Shown piece after piece: positions 1 through 11,200 of a stretch of 28,958 nucleotides of DNA. Position 1 is the first letter of the stretch. Each line of letters begins with the position of its first letter. The position numbers and the translations under genes were made by a program. The notes below the pieces were generated by a model. It worked only from the letters and a program-made list of their open reading frames with translations. It was not told where the DNA came from and made no database searches. The stretch covers positions 1 through 28,958 of the forward strand of contig JFHB01000290.1 in assembly GCA_000729835.1 (NCBI GenBank), in the 5' to 3' direction. The DNA is from Atkinsonella hypoxylon. Lineage: Eukaryota > Ascomycota > Sordariomycetes > Hypocreales > Clavicipitaceae.

Positions 1-3000
1 AATTTAGTGCTACTTATTCTTATATAAAGCTTCCTTAGTATAGAAAGTTGTCTTTATAGGCTTATAGTATTTTAGGTTAATTGTTTTAACTACTATATTA
101 TAAAATAGTATTGTTCTTAAGTTAAGGAATTTAGTAGAAAAATATTAAACTATTAGAAGCTTAGTAAGAAAAAGAGAGAGATATTAGATTAAATCTTTAA
201 TAAAATTAATATTTCTAATTATTACTTAATATATATTCTACTAAAAGCTATTCTTAAGAGAGACTTTACTAATAATACTACAGTAACTTTAACGTTTAAG
301 ATAAAGGAATATAGACCTAAAAGAACTCTCTATATACTAATTAAGAAGAGAATTATAGCTTAACTCTTTAGAGTTTATACTATAAGAATATAATACTTTA
401 TTAAGTAAGAAGAAGCTTTAGAAAACTAAGCTAAAAGAAAAGGAAAAAAAGCTAAAGAAGATAGCTTTATAGATATAAAAGTATAGCTTCTTATATAATT
501 ATTTAAAGATATTTTTTAGAAAAAGATTAAAGTTAGCTTATAAGACTTATACTAACTAATGCTTATACTTATAGAAGTAATAAAGAATAAATGCTTAATA
601 TAAGTAAATAGTGTTAATAAAGTTTATTATATTAATAGAATAAGTGCTAAAGTTATACCTCTATATTCTATCTTAAGGAAAAGGTAAAGAGTTAAGAAGT
701 AAAAAGATTAATTAATTAATGTTATTAAAATAATATCTACTATAGTTAAAGAGGCAGCAGAAGATAATAAAGAAGATATTACTAATAAATATATAAAATA
801 ACTGCTTAATAGTATTTAGAAGAATTTATAGAATATTATATAAGAATATATAGAAAATTATATTAAAGAGAAAAAGTTTATTATAAACCTATAGGTAAAT
901 ACACTTTATATTAGAGAATTAAATAGTATTTTAAAGCTAAAAGTAATTATAAGCTATTTATAAAACTTACCTTACCTTTAAGTATAACTTAAAAGCCTAA
1001 ACTCTTTACTTATTAATAGTTTTATAGATTATAGTTTATAAAAGAATATTATTACTAAGGATTTTATTAAAGAGCTTAATTTAAAAATAACTCTAATAAA
1101 GTAAGAGACTACTACTATATCTTTTATATTATATAAGCTTATAATATTAGAAGAGGTAATAATAAAGCTATACCTTAGAAATGTTTAAACGCTAATTTAC
1201 TTTTATATTACACTAAAGTCTTTATATATATAATTAATCCTTAAAATACCTTTTATATATATAGCTAAAGTTACCTTTAAGTATAGTAATAAAGAAGGTA
1301 AGCTTCTCTTAAAGTGCTGTTTTAGTAATATTATATTAGTCTTAAGAGTTACTAGAAGTATTAAATAGAAAACTACAATAAATAAAGCAATAGCTATTAG
1401 CGTTAATTTAATCTTAATTAATAAGTTATTTAAGGATTTAGTCTATAATTAAATAGTTAAAGAGAGTCTTAAAGCTAAGTTAAACAACAATAAGAAGCTA
1501 ATACTTATAATAAAGAATAAAGGTATAGCTATTATTAATCTTATAATAAAGAGAATAGCTAGCTAGTATAGAAGCTAACTTAAAGAGGCTATAGAGAAGA
1601 TTTAGCCCTTAAAGTAATTATAACTAATTAATCTAAAGGTAAATATATTATATAAGTAGAAAGCTAATAAGATTCTACTAAAAGATAATATTCCTTTAAA
1701 TAGGTTTATACTTAATAAAGACCTTAAGTAGAAATAGAAGAAGTAAAAAAAGGCAAAAGTATACTTAAATAAATTAGAAAAATACACTAAATATATTATA
1801 GAAAGATTTAGTAAAAAACCTTAAGGATTTTAAATAATAAAAGAGTGCTTAAATTAAATAGTTAAATAAGTGTAAAAATATTTAATAGTAAAAGAAGTTA
1901 ATATTTTTAAGGAAATTCTCTATAACTAAGAGGTAGTACTAGTGTAGAACTTATTAGAGTATAGAAAGATTAATTCCCTAGTTACACTACCTTAAGTTAT
2001 CTATACTATTGCTTATAGAGCTTAGAAAGTAAAGTTAATACTAATACCTATTAGCCTATAAGGGAGACTAGTTAATTTATTAAAAAAGAAGCTTTAGTAT
2101 AAGTTATTAAAAAAGAGCTATAGATCTTACAGAAACTCTTACTTTTTAGTAATAAAGAAGAATAAAGAGATATAGCTAGTGCTATTTATAATAGCCTATA
2201 ATAAGATTATAATATAGAATGCCTATATTCTAGAAGAAGTAAAGGCTTTTAGCGAAGAATTTAGAATATATAAGATACTTTTAGTTATTAATTTACTATT
2301 AAGCTATAATTAAGTGCTACTTATAGAGAAAAGTAGGGACTTAATAATAATTTTAATAGTAATAAAGCTTCTATAGCTTTATATACTTCCTTAAGGAGCA
2401 ATTAACTCTATTACTTAATTTATTTAAATAGTAAAAAGAATTCTTTTTAACCTAATTCTTTATACTTATAAGCCTTTCTTAGATAATATTGCAGTAAAAG
2501 GCCTTACTACTACTTATAATAAAGAGGAAGTATTACTTAATATATAAAGATATATTATAGAACATTTAATTAATATTAATAAAGTTCTTATTAATATTAA
2601 GCTAGCTAGTTACACTATATTTACTGTAAAATTAAAGCTATACTAAAAGACTATAGAGATTGTTAGATTTATATATAGCACTAATAGAAAAAAACCTTTA
2701 GAAGTAAAAGTAATAAAGATTTTAGAGTAAATAGAGTATAAGAATATTTTTAAGGTTAAATTCTTTCTTAAGCTTATAGGCTGTTATTATATCTAGGTAT
2801 AGTATTACTCTATAAAAGCTAAGCCTTTTATAATCTTACTTAAGAAGAGTACTAAGTAAACTTAAGAACTAAACTAGAAGAATACTATAGAGGTCCTTAA
2901 GTATATAATAATAACTATACTAGTTCTTATAATAATTAATCTTAGCTTAAGCGCTAAAGAAATTATATTAATAGTTAATATAAGCTTAAAAGGATAAAGA

Positions 3001-5345
3001 GTAGTTTTAATATAAATTATTAATAGGTAATAACACTCTATATAATATAAAAGCAAATATTAGAGCAATTTAGAAATTAAGTATAATAGAATAAAGTAGA
3101 AATATAAAGCTATTATTTATATATTAAGAAGGCTATAAATTTATCTCTATAGAGTTCCTTTTACTCTAAAGACTAACTCTTAAGTGCTTATATATTAACT
3201 TAATAGCGCTATTAATAACGTTTTAAGTGCACTTATTATATAATAGATTAGTTATATTATACTGTTTAATTTTATAGCTAAGTATATTCTAGGAGAAAAG
3301 AATAAAATAGCTAATGCTTTATTGTATAAAGAAGGTAGGCCTTTTAATATATTAAATTAAGTAGCTAAAGGGAATATTAAAGATTTTATTAACCTATAGC
3401 TTAACGTTAATAAGATCTAGCTGTATAATAGAGTATACTATACTTCTAGAACTTAATAAATTATAGATTTCTTTTTAACATTATAAAGACTATTTAATCT
3501 AGATAAAAGTAAGTATAAGTAACTTTATATAAATACTAAGTAATACTTCTTAGATAAAGGCCTATTATAAAAGAGACTAATTAGTATAATAAAGGGTTCT
3601 ACTTTAGTTATTAAAGACTTAATATAATAAAAGAAGATTATTAAGGCTTTATATAAGTAAATAGATTATAAAGGTATAGAAGTTATATTTTAAGTAGCTA
3701 GAATTAAGTACTTTTAGAAAGAACTCTAAAATATAGTTTAAGTAATAATTTTCTATTGTAAAGTATACTAAAAGTTTGCTCCTTAAAGGCCTAAAGAATT
3801 ATTAATACTAGTAGCTTTAGGCAACTTAATAAGTAAGATATACATTAACACCTAATATATACTACTTAATTATAGTTTTAAGTACCTTCTAGAAGCAAAA
3901 TATAACCTTACTAAATAGGTAGAAGTGTGCTCTATATAGTATACTAATATTGCAGCTATTTAGAAGTTCTTAATAAGACTAATTATATAATTTAGAGTCT
4001 TTTAATTTCTAGTTTTTAATAAAGAGCTAGAAATATATAGAAATCTTAAAAAAGTAGTTAAAGCTATTAAGATTAAAGGGATTAAGATATTAGTATATAA
4101 TTTAAAAGCTAATTTACCTATTAAAGCTAGTTATTAAACGCTTATATTTACCCTTTTAAAGATAGAAGGTTTTAATAGAAAGTAGTTTAAATTGCTAAAT
4201 AAAGCACTATTAATAGACTATATAGCTATATAAGCGTTATACAGTAAATCTACTTTCTACTTAATTTATAGTTAAAAGCTTATTCTTCCTTTAGAAGTTA
4301 AATTTCCTACTTAAAGGTTAATTAATTAGTTAGAAGTTATAATAATATAGAATCTCTTTAAAGTAAGAGTTAGAATACTAGAATAAAAGGAAGTAGATAT
4401 CTAAAAGGCTTATATAAAAGTCTTTATATTTAGGTAATATTTAGCTAATTAAACAAACTAGAACTAAGAGGTATTATTGCAAAAGAAGAAAGATTAATTA
4501 GTTCTAGAAGATTTAGTCCTTATATATAATATATAAAGGGTTATAGATATATTAATAAAAAAGAAGTTAGTAATACAATAGAATAGTTCTTTTAAAGTAT
4601 ATAGCTAAGTAAAAGTTACTAATACCTACTGTTTAAAGACCCTAAATAGTATAGTGCTTAATAAAACTATTTCTAGGGATTATATTAAGAAGTTTAAGCT
4701 TAATCTAAAGAAATAGTAGACTTTTACTACTAATAAATAGCTCTATACTCTACAATATACTGCTTAGTATAGTAAAGACACTAGCAACTTTAAGTAAGAT
4801 ACTAATAAATTGCAGCTTACTAATGCCTAGTATAATATATTAGATTAAATAGTTTCTAAGGACTATATATTACAGCTGTACTAGAAAGAGGATTTTAAGA
4901 ATAATAACGCTAAAGTAGATCTTCTACTATAACGTTATCTAAAGTATATAATAGAAGTTTATCTATTAATAATACCTAAAGAAGAGCGTAAAAGCTATAA
5001 GGAGATTAATAATATTATTTAATCTTAGTAATTTACCTATAACTTTACTAAGATATATAACTTATTATAGCTTTTGTAAAAGCTAATACTATAGTTTTTA
5101 TATCTTTAGCTTTAAGGAGAAAGAAGGTTAAGTTTATTTATTTATATATTTAAGACTAACTAAGATTTAATAATAGTATATTAAGATTATTTAAAGATTT
5201 AAAGCTAATTAAAATTAAGACTATAAACCTAGATTAAATAGAATATATAAAAAGTTTTTAAAGACTACTAAAAATAAGTATAGTTCTATTCTATTTTAAC
5301 TAAAAAGGCTGCTTAGCTTTTGCTCTTTTTTTATTTTTTTTTATC
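1..5345 (+). mobile_element. Ty3/Gypsy retrotransposon A, truncated by the window edge
   Basis: This is the internal region of a Gypsy-type LTR retrotransposon, recognised from its RT, RNase H and integrase order on the + strand. Neither LTR could be assigned. The 5' LTR would lie left of the window, and no sequence after 5345 can be paired with it. The right limit is where the gag-pol frame stops looking coding and is approximate. Base composition is extremely AT-rich, and decay is by C-to-T and G-to-A transitions without visible indels. The family differs from Gypsy B further right, because the RT box and the linker sequences do not resemble each other. Confidence 0.85.
1..5345 (+). pseudogene. 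RIP-inactivated Gypsy A gag-pol polyprotein
   Basis: One reading frame (codons starting at 1, 4, 7...) runs without a frameshift from about base 184 to about 5345, interrupted only by TAA and TAG codons that fit lost Gln or Trp. In order I see a Lys-rich gag-like part (about 240-780), a protease-like region (about 1000-1330, read as LLINSFIDYS), RT (about 2090-2660) with LP-stop-GAIN at 2386-2406 and the catalytic box FLDN at 2476-2487, and RNase H (about 2800-3345, with TNSQVL and the VADALSR equivalent ANALLYKEG near 3310-3340). Then come a zinc-finger-like region with CKVY near 3760, the integrase core (about 3790-4300), and an SH3-like tail reading SSFKVYS near 4580. FLDN in place of FLDD and the many stops mean no active enzyme. 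The start codon lies outside the readable part. About 200 codons after the integrase are unassigned. Confidence 0.85.
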
Positions 5346-5369
5346 TTTTAACTTAAGTAATTTATATTT

Positions 5370-6450
5370 AATCTTTTAGCAAAATTCTAGCAGTTTTAAT
5401 ATCTAGAGGAAAAGGTAAGGAATATTAACTACTATAAAGGGAGAAAGATTCTTATAAAGGACCTTCTAGAGCCTTAAAAGGATAAATAGTTAATCTACTT
5501 AGTCTTTACCTTAGAACGTTACAAAAGGAGCATTATAGTAAATCTAGCTGTAGTTACTATAACCTTTTGCGAATTACTACTTACAGCTTACAGCAGTAAA
5601 GCTACTTTAGATATAATTACTGTATAAGCTGCTATAAACATCCTTAAGAGAGGTATAGCTGTAAAATAGAAAGTAAATATATTCTCTAAATAAGGTAACT
5701 ATTTAAAGATATATATTAGTGTAATAAGAGCAAAATACACTGTTCTTTTTGCTAAAGAATAAGATTAAAAGGGCTTTATAGCGCTCTTAACAATTAGTAA
5801 GTATATAATAGAAATATCTATAAGAATAAGCTATTTTAGTTAGAATAAAGATAAAGTTCTTAATGTTTAATTTTAGTGCAACCTTATGCAAAAGAGAGCC
5901 TTTTTTTATAGTGCTATTAATAAACTAAGCCTTAAGATTCTAATTATAAAAGAATTTAATAGCTCTTAGAGGTATATTAAGTATAGAACTCTATTAAAAA
6001 GCAACTTTAGTGTATATTAAGTATCTACTAGCACTAATGTTATTGCCTCTATAAACTTAAAGCTTAAAGGTAAATTTATACTAAAGAGATAAGGTTTATT
6101 AGTATAATAAGAGAATAGAAGTATAATTAAAAGCTTTTTTACAAAAGACTTACTATATTAATAAGTGTTATTAAAGGAAAGATACTTATTTAACTATTCT
6201 AAGAGAGAGTAACTTAATAAGAAAGAGCAGTAAAAGGGATTCTTTTACTAATAATATTCTATATATTTATAAAATCCTTATAGTTTTAAGGAAGCTTTTT
6301 AGCTATAATTAAATAATTAAAGGTGCTAATAAAGGCAATAAGAAAGAGGCTATATAGAAAGGTAGTTATAAGAAGAAAGAAGAAAGATAAATACAATTAG
6401 TTAAAGAGAATATTATAAATTACTTAATAAGTTTATAGCTATTAAAGTCT
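5370..6450 (+). pseudogene. Unidentified RIP-decayed reading frame downstream of Gypsy A pol
   Basis: A frame with codons starting at 5457, 5460 and so on reads about 350 codons of protein-like sequence once TAA/TAG are taken as mutated Gln/Trp. Pieces include VNLAVVTITFCELLL, KGFIALLTISKYI and KSFFTKDLLY. I saw no TGA. The frame differs from that of Gypsy A gag-pol, so it is not a simple continuation. I do not recognise a domain: no RT, integrase, DDE transposase or zinc-knuckle pattern is visible. It could be a third ORF of Gypsy A lying before an unseen 3' LTR, or part of another decayed element. Both ends are approximate and no start codon can be chosen. Confidence 0.4.
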
Positions 6451-7301
6451 TAGTATATATTTACTATTAACCTCTGCTAAATTACAATAATTATAGATAG
6501 CTATTAACTAAGGATTTATTAAGATAATATTAGCTATAATACAGCCTATATTTCTACTCTCTCTCTCTCTTTATTCCTTTATTTTTATAATATTTTTATT
6601 ATAAGTACCTACTTAAGCTCTTTTTTACCTTTAATTTTTTAAAAGCTATTTAATCTTTACTGCTAAAATAGAAAATAAATACTAGAAACCTATTTTTAAG
6701 ACTAGCTTTAGAGTTATATATAAGGGATAAATATATTACTTTAGAACGTTAAGAAACCTACTAATATACTATATTATAGTGTAAGTCTATAAGCTAGTTA
6801 GCAATTTCTTTTATATAGAAAAGCAAGATTAAGTAGATTTACCTCTTAAGAAGCTCTATAAGCGCTAGCTGCCTCTCTTTTAGTAACGTTTTAAGTAGCC
6901 TCCTTTTAGCCTACTACTTTATTAGGATTATAATTTAGATAACTTTAGGCTTATAAAGTTAATATAGCCTAGCTAGAGTCTAGCAATCTAGTTTAATTAT
7001 CTTAATAATGTTTATAGCTTTCTAATAAAGTCCTTTAAGCAAGAGACTTATTGTAGATAGTTAGATTAATTCTAGCTTACTGCTATAGCAAGGATTATTA
7101 CTTATAGGATTAAGCGTGCAGCAGTTATCTTTAAGGAGTCTTTTATAATTAATATAGAAGAGATAAACTAAAGTAAGATTATAAGACTTATAGGTTAAAA
7201 GGTATATAGGATTAAAGATAGGTTTTAACTTATTTCCTGCTGTTATAATATAAGCTATAACCCTTCTGCCTTACATAATAAAATAAGTAGGTAAAGACTT
7301 A
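6451..7301. other. AT-rich RIPped stretch with no identifiable gene
   Basis: I found no frame with recognisable protein content on either strand. The stretch has the same trinucleotide depletion as the sequence to its left. It ends at the TTACT target site of the Copia element. An undetected 3' LTR of Gypsy A could lie here but cannot be shown without its partner. Confidence 0.5.
6557..6570. repeat. (CT)7 microsatellite
   Basis: Seven tandem CT units inside the RIPped tract. No function is implied. Confidence 0.9.
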
Positions 7302-7306
7302 TTACT
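7302..7306. repeat. Target-site duplication TTACT, left copy
   Basis: TTACT directly precedes the LTR terminus TATTGAAAAT and recurs at 15132-15136 directly after the other terminus. This marks one insertion event and sets both ends of the Copia element. Confidence 0.9.
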
Positions 7307-7998
7307 TATTGAAAATAATAGGGATTACAGGACTAGATAGAAGAGGGTAGTGGTCTCTTATATTTAGTACCTGTAATTGCTCCTAGCAATTATCACGTAG
7401 TGGAAGCAGCAGCGGCCTAAATTAAGCTGTAGTGTATAGTATAGATCACGTAGAGGCAATAGATAACTGTAATAGTGGTATCTTTATATTGAGAGCGCTG
7501 TAACGAACTTGGTGAGGGTAGGATCTCGAATCTTTCCAGTCCCTTATAGACCTACTAACTATATCGGCGGGCTGTAGTCGCTAGAAGGGGCTTGTAAGCT
7601 ACTTTATAATTTCCGCAAAAAGATTTACTATATAAAAACAAAAAAATCGACTTACGGCTATACAAACGAGACGCCTATATATATAATTTAACAAATTCCA
7701 CTAATAATAAGCAACCCTTATAAGCAACTCTATCTAATAATTATACCATTAAATAGCCCTAATTCTTAGCTTTTAAATAGTATACTTCTTGAATTTCTAC
7801 TATTACTAGTTGTAGAGAAAATCGCAGTTAAAGTTAACTATAGGTTAGGCAACTTTGCCTTAGTTAAATCTAGATGTTTACATTTAGTAATAACGATATC
7901 TCTACCAAAAATTAACGTAATAAGACCTAATGAGGATCACGTAATAGAGCAACTAGTAGGTATAAAAATAGGCTATATAGGGTAGCTTATTTTTAACA
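7307..7998 (-). repeat. 3' LTR of the Copia element
   Basis: 692 bp, directly repeated at 14440-15131. I counted about 40 differences by eye, all transitions. In the left, outward-facing part this copy is mostly unmutated; in the right, inward-facing part it carries most of the RIP-type changes. A third, inverted copy of the same LTR lies at 21155-21853. Confidence 0.95.
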
Positions 7999-8006
7999 CT
8001 CCCTCT
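7999..8006 (-). promoter_or_regulatory. Polypurine tract of the Copia element
   Basis: On the - strand AGAGGGAG directly precedes the LTR start TGTTAAAAATA. This is the position where the plus-strand primer of an LTR retrotransposon lies. Composition and adjacency are seen directly; the function is inferred. Confidence 0.75.
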
Positions 8007-8259
8007 AGAAATGTGAGAAGTAACTAGTTCTATAAGCAACTTAGCTCCTTTAAAGGATATCTAAGTTAGAATTAACTAACGAAATACAGTACTAATAACA
8101 GGACTAAATAATATAACTAATAACATAACTAATTCTAGCAATTCCAGGGTAGTTATAGTTGAATATAACTAGTTATTGTTAATTGTTTTTGTTGTTATCG
8201 ATTTTTAACTGTTTTTTATTGCTTTTCGATTTTTCGAGTGTTTTTGTTGCTTTTATAAG

Positions 8260-11200
8260 CTAGCTAAAAAGCTCTAGTAACTTAATGAATTGTTGATGCT
8301 TTTAAATAGCAAGAGGCTTAGTTAGGCTATCTGCTGGCATCTAATTTGTATTAATATAACTAACCTTAGCTATACCTTTACGAATCTTTTCCCTAATGTA
8401 GTTAAACTTCAAAAGGGTGTGCTTAGTCCTACTATGCAACGTTAGGTTGTAAGCAGTAACTATAGCGCCTTAATTATTACACCTAATAGGAATAGGAGGG
8501 GTTAAAGGTAGCTTTATCTCCTTAAAAAGGCTGTAGAGCCACTCTAATTCCCTAATAGCTTTAGATAATGTATTAGATTCTGCTTCTAATGTAGAAAGAG
8601 CAATAGTACTAGCTTTCTTCGATTTCCAGCTAATAGGTCCACTAGCTAGCTTATATAGATAAGTATAGGTTAATTTAGAAGAGACTTTATCACTAGTAAA
8701 ATCGCTATTGCAATAACTAAGGAGAGTCTTTAAGACTTCTTTACAACTAATAGTAGTATTAGAAGACTTTTTAGACTCTAAGTGTGAACTAGAACGCTTA
8801 TAAACGATAGCAAAGCTTCTAGTACCACCTAAGTACCGAAGGAGGTGCTTAGAGGCGTTTAGATGCTCTATATAGGGCTTAGCTAAGAAGGTTGATAGCC
8901 ACTAAACGGAAAAAGCAATATCAGCCCTAGTTAGCAACATAAGGTACATTATAGTGCCTATTATGCTCTAATAAAGCTTATAATTGGATTTTAAGAGGAG
9001 TTTTATAACTGGTTGCTTTAGAATCCCCAGCTGTATAGGGATAGAAGCCAGCTTAGCATCTAGTATATTGAATCTTTCTAGGGCTTCAAGGATGTATTAA
9101 GATTAATGGATTTTAATAGACCTTTTAGACCTATTATGGGTGATTTAAACGCCTAGGAAGAATTCTACTGGTCCTCTATCTTCTATTGGATAAGCTTTAT
9201 GTAATAGCATCTTTAGCTTGTTAATATAGCTTAGATTTAGACCAATTAGAAGACAGTTATCTACATAAGTAGCAATATATGTAGATGTAGCTAGGTTATA
9301 AAAGACTACTGGGTCTAATATAAGAGGTTTAAATCTATGCTTTTAAAGTAATTCTGTTAGAATTTGCTGCTATTCTCTAGGACTTTGCTTTAGACTATAG
9401 AGGGATTTTTCTAGCTTAATTACCTAGTCTTTAGAAGGCCTATAATTACAGCTTTTTAGTAGCTTAGCTACTAATAGCGTTGCTTCTGCAAATTCAACGA
9501 ATCCATCTGGGATTTCCATATAAATAGCTTCTTTTAGCTTGCTATTTAGAAACGCTCCTATAAAGTCGATTTGCTCAACTTCCTAGTTATTAAAAGCTGC
9601 AAGAGCTAATAATATACGCTAGCTAGGAGGAATACTAGTTGCAGTAAAGGTCTCTAGGTAATCTTAACCTTCTATTTGCATAAATCCCTTAGCAACAAGG
9701 CGGGCCTTATATTTTATAGGATTATTTTCTTTATCCTTTTTTAGCCTATAGATAAGCCTATTCTTTAGAACTCTTTAGCCCTTAGGTACTTAGTCTTTCC
9801 CTATAAATTTAAAGGTTCCAGCAGCTAATAGCTGCTTAAATTCGCTATAGGTAGCTTCTATCTAATGCTGCTTAGCAGAGCTTTTTAGGGCTTGCTTCCA
9901 TGTGTTAGGAAGTTCATCCTTATTACTATTAGAAGTAATAGCTGCTTTAGTCCTTGCCTTAAAGCATAGATCCTTAATTAAGGAAAATATGTCTCCATCT
10001 AAATCCATAGCATCAGCATCAGCTTCTATAGTAGCTTCTATAGGTGTTTCTATAGGTATAGGGGCTTTAGGGGCCTCTATAGCTTCTATAGGGTTGCTTG
10101 GTAGAAGAGCTTGATCTACAGGTTCTAGTGGATGATTTGGCACATCTAGATGACTAGGATAAGGATACTTAGAAGTATAATTATCCACTAATTGCTGGTC
10201 ATTGATTTCTCCCTCTAAAGGATTATCTACTATAGAACTAATAGGAACCTTAGGGATGCCCTGTGAAATAGAACCTATTCCTTCTATAATTTTAATGAAG
10301 CTAGTCTTTATAACAGTTCGTTTAGAGGGGATGTATATTAGATATACATTAGAACCTAGCGTAGCTAAAAGTCTACTAGGAATAGTTCTTTTAACTAGCT
10401 TCTGCAACCTAGATTGTTGTTCTAAAGGAATTAGAACTTCGCAATAGGAGCCTATAGCCCTTATTTTGGTAAAATTAGGCTTATAGGTCCTAGAAGGCTC
10501 TAAATTAGCTAGATATAGCTGTTTAGGACTTAGTGGTTTAGTACTATTTGCAGTAGTATTAACTAAATCTACTATAGCAGGAAGGATGTAAGACTATAGA
10601 TACAGAGGTAATTGTAACCACTGTAGAGTAGCACGCAAACGGTCTAGAAGTACCCTTATAGCTCTCTCTATTAGCCTATTCTATTTATAAATATAGGGGC
10701 AAGAGGTGCTAAAGCAAATACCCTTAGAAGATAGCTAAGCTTACAACCTAGTATTGATTTCTGTACTACTATTAAAATAAAGGTGTTTAGGGTAGCAATT
10801 ATACTAGTTTTTTAATTCCTTAAAGAAGCCTTTAATACAGCTATAGAGAGTAGAACTCTCTTTATTAGCTAGATTAAAAGACTACTTATACTGTAATTTT
10901 CTATTAATTAGAAAAAGAACTAGAGGCCTCTTATTATGCAGTATAGGCTCTATTTTAACAGTATCTCCCTCTATAATATCTAAACATCTAGGGGGGTTAG
11001 GAATAGTATGCTTGCTAGGTCTTCTAACAGCTTTAGCTTAGTTGTAAGCTAGGCAGTTAAAATCCTTTTCCTTGATTTTTGTAAAATTAGGAATACCTTT
11101 AGTAATAGAAGCAGTCTTCTTTAGTAAAGGAAGTCCTATATGCCCTAATCTAACGTGCTAAGTAGCAGCTAATTCTAGGAGCTTCTTATAGAAAGAAGAA

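Noticed and set aside
1602..3056. Two - strand frames of about 60 codons in Gypsy A
   Set aside because: They are Phe/Tyr/Ile-rich shadows of the AT-rich + strand pol.
9862..10407. A 181-codon open frame on the - strand as a gene of its own
   Set aside because: It is in frame with the Copia gag-pol on both sides and corresponds to the linker between integrase and RT that happens to lack stops.
9902..10447. Two + strand open frames (9902-10114, 10202-10447)
   Set aside because: They are antisense to the Copia linker and rich in Ser/Ile/Leu, as expected of a shadow of the - strand frame.
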